From Chthoniobacter flavus (GTDB lineage Bacteria > Verrucomicrobiota > Verrucomicrobiia > Chthoniobacterales > DYNR01), in NCBI GenBank assembly GCA_020720945.1, contig DYNR01000011.1, positions 1 through 7,586 on the forward strand: 7,586 nucleotides of DNA, in the 5' to 3' direction. Below the pieces are notes generated by a model. It ran no database searches and was not told where the DNA came from. It was given only the letters and a program-made list of their open reading frames with translations. Positions 6,397 through 7,586 of this stretch are shown here, piece by piece (position 1 is the first letter of the stretch; every line of letters starts with the position of its first letter). The translations under genes were made by a program, and so were the position numbers.

Positions 6397-7008
6397 ATGA
6401 ACAAATCGGTCATCATTTTAGCCGCCCTCGCCTGCCTCATCGGAATCGGTGCCGCCGTCGGGACGCTCGTCATGCGCTGGGGCCAGCTAATCGCACTCAA
6501 AAACGCCCCGGAAAAAGAACTGGAAGCCCCAATGAACGATTGGAATTTTTGGACGCTGGAAATGTCGGTCCTTTCCGAGGAACTCCGGAAAGAGCGGGAT
6601 GCCATCGGCAAAAAGAAAGCGGAACTGGACACTTTGGAAAAAAGGCTGCAAGCCGAAAAAGCGGAACTGTTGCGGGTTCGCCAGCAGATCGAGGACATCC
6701 GGGACGAAATCCAGAACTCCGTCGTCACACTTCTGGAATCCGAAAAACCCAACCTCAAATCGCTTTCCCGTTCCTACTCCGCAATGAAACCTGCGGAAGC
6801 CGTAGAAATTTTGCAAAACCTGAACGACGAGATGATTGTCAAACTGCTTTCGCTCATGAAGCCAAATGTGACGGCGGCAATCCTCGCCCAGCTTTCGAGC
6901 GCGAACAACGCTGACCCCAGCAAGCCAAAAGGAAGCGAACGGGCCGCTAGGATCACAGAAAAACTGCGCCTCCTCAAAGACCAAGATAAGAAAGAAAAAC
7001 AAGAATGA
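6397..7008 (+). CDS. MotE/YlxF-like membrane-anchored coiled-coil protein with an MgtE-N-like segment
   Basis: The 203-residue product has one N-terminal membrane segment (about 4-27), a long charged coiled coil (about 58-115), and a helical repeat region at 128-166. The last contains MKPAEAVEILQNLND and then LMKPNVTAAILAQL, the repeated 'MkP..Aa.IL..l' pattern of the MgtE N-terminal/MotE family. A basic, Lys/Glu-rich tail ends it. In rhizobia MotE is a periplasmic chaperone of the motility protein MotC, and in Bacillus the gene between fliJ and fliK is ylxF, of unclear role. Position matches ylxF exactly. Function here is inferred only as motor- or export-associated. The gene follows fliJ after 10 bases and overlaps fliK by four bases. 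Confidence 0.8.
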   Translation: MNKSVIILAALACLIGIGAAVGTLVMRWGQLIALKNAPEKELEAPMNDWNFWTLEMSVLSEELRKERDAIGKKKAELDTLEKRLQAEKAELLRVRQQIEDIRDEIQNSVVTLLESEKPNLKSLSRSYSAMKPAEAVEILQNLNDEMIVKLLSLMKPNVTAAILAQLSSANNADPSKPKGSERAARITEKLRLLKDQDKKEKQE

Positions 7009-7586
7009 TCATGCCCTCCTCACCTTCTCCATTGCCCGTAAAACCCGCTTCCGAAGGCTCTGCCCCCAAACCCCACGAAGCGGGGCTTTCCCGTTCCCAC
7101 CAACAAGAATCTCCCCGCGATTTCAAGGACTTGCTGGACGCGGATTCCTCGCCGTCTTCTAACCAAAAAACGCAGCCATCCCACCCATCCAAACCTTCCG
7201 AGTCTTCCCATGCCGCCTCTCCTTCCGCAAAAAAAACGGAAGAAGAACCGGCGACAGCGGAGGAGACCAGCGAAGAACCAAAAACAAAAACTCCCGTCGC
7301 CGACCCCCGCTTTTTGTTTCTCGGAACAACGCCCGCCGAAATGCCCGCACTACAAGCCGAAGCGTCGCTGGATCCTGCCGCCCTCGCCCCCGAAGGAGAA
7401 GCAACTCCCGAAGGCGAGCCAACCGCCACCCCTGCGAACTCCCCCATTCCCTCCCAAACCCAGGCACAACCTCAGACCCAAACCCAGGCGCAAACAACTG
7501 CCCCGCTTCCGCCAATGAACCCGCAACAAACGGCGGGAACTCCCCAGCAAAACGGAAAAGAAAATCCCTCTCCCGCCGGACAACCT
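7005..7586 (+). CDS. fliK: Probable flagellar hook-length control protein FliK, 5' part (runs off the window)
   Basis: From the ATG at 7005, which overlaps the previous stop as ATGA, a frame stays open for 194 codons to the right edge. A second in-frame ATG lies at 7011. The translation is low-complexity, rich in Pro, Ser, Ala, Gln, Thr and Glu with no predicted fold. It has a short hydrophobic motif DFKDLLDAD (39-47) near the start and a Gln-Thr/Gln-Ala run at about 151-164. This is the character of the secreted, disordered N-terminal ruler part of FliK. FliK is exported, senses hook length and, through its C-terminal domain, switches export from hook to filament proteins. That C-terminal domain is outside the window, so the call rests on composition and position after the ylxF-like gene. 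Confidence 0.75.
   Translation, partial: MIMPSSPSPLPVKPASEGSAPKPHEAGLSRSHQQESPRDFKDLLDADSSPSSNQKTQPSHPSKPSESSHAASPSAKKTEEEPATAEETSEEPKTKTPVADPRFLFLGTTPAEMPALQAEASLDPAALAPEGEATPEGEPTATPANSPIPSQTQAQPQTQTQAQTTAPLPPMNPQQTAGTPQQNGKENPSPAGQP
7455..7496 (+). repeat. Imperfect Gln-Thr/Gln-Ala coding repeat within fliK
   Basis: The 15-base stretch CAAACCCAGGCACAA at 7455-7469 recurs at 7479-7493 with one mismatch (A to G), an offset of 24 bases. Shorter CAG/CAA-ACC units fill the gap. It encodes alternating Q-T/Q-A residues. The 24-base period keeps the frame, so gain or loss of a unit would change the length of the disordered ruler region without a frameshift. Confidence 0.6.

Noticed and set aside
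7159..7583. Minus-strand frames and a second plus-strand frame (7210-7518) in the fliK region
   Set aside because: They are low-complexity shadows of the Pro/Ser/Gln-rich fliK frame. The plus-strand one starts inside fliK and is Lys/Pro/Arg-rich with no neighbour logic.

Overview
The window holds the start and middle of one flagellar basal-body operon, all on the + strand: flgB, flgC, fliE, fliF, fliG, fliH, fliI, fliJ, a MotE/YlxF-like membrane protein gene, and the 5' part of fliK, which runs off the right edge. This is the gene order of the Bacillus-type fla/che operon (flgB-flgC-fliE-fliF-fliG-fliH-fliI-fliJ-ylxF-fliK). The next genes outside the window are therefore likely flgD and a hook gene, which is an inference.

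Layout: bases 1-128 are non-coding, with a G-run/A-run purine-rich stretch (about 28-64) followed by an AT-rich stretch (about 64-128) that carries a compound direct/inverted repeat. A consensus-quality sigma-54 (-24/-12) promoter lies at 129-144, only about 15 bases before the most likely flgB start codon. The predicted transcript is nearly leaderless. From flgB onwards genes are packed tightly. Gaps are 26-43 bases at the 5' end and 0-12 bases later, with overlaps of 17 bases (fliG/fliH), 4 bases (fliI/fliJ) and 4 bases (motE-like/fliK). No terminator or second promoter was recognised, so the window reads as a single polycistronic unit.

How the genes work together: FliF forms the MS ring and FliG sits on it as the rotor/torque ring. 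FliE, FlgB and FlgC build the base of the rod. FliH, FliI and FliJ are the soluble export ATPase complex that feeds rod, hook and filament subunits to the export gate. The MotE-like protein is a membrane-anchored coiled-coil factor linked to the motor or the export cluster. FliK measures hook length and switches export specificity. The window therefore covers the earliest assembly steps, which fits control by a sigma-54 class promoter.

Organism: a motile bacterium of moderately high GC. None of the ten start codons has a recognisable Shine-Dalgarno sequence; several are preceded by pyrimidine-rich or AT-rich leaders. Together with the style of the FlgB and FliG sequences and sigma-54 control, I lean towards the PVC group, perhaps Verrucomicrobiota. 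This is a low-confidence inference. Apart from the promoter arrangement and some motif variation in FliG, this is a conventional flagellar locus. I see no evidence of a new system, mobile element, CRISPR array or RNA gene.
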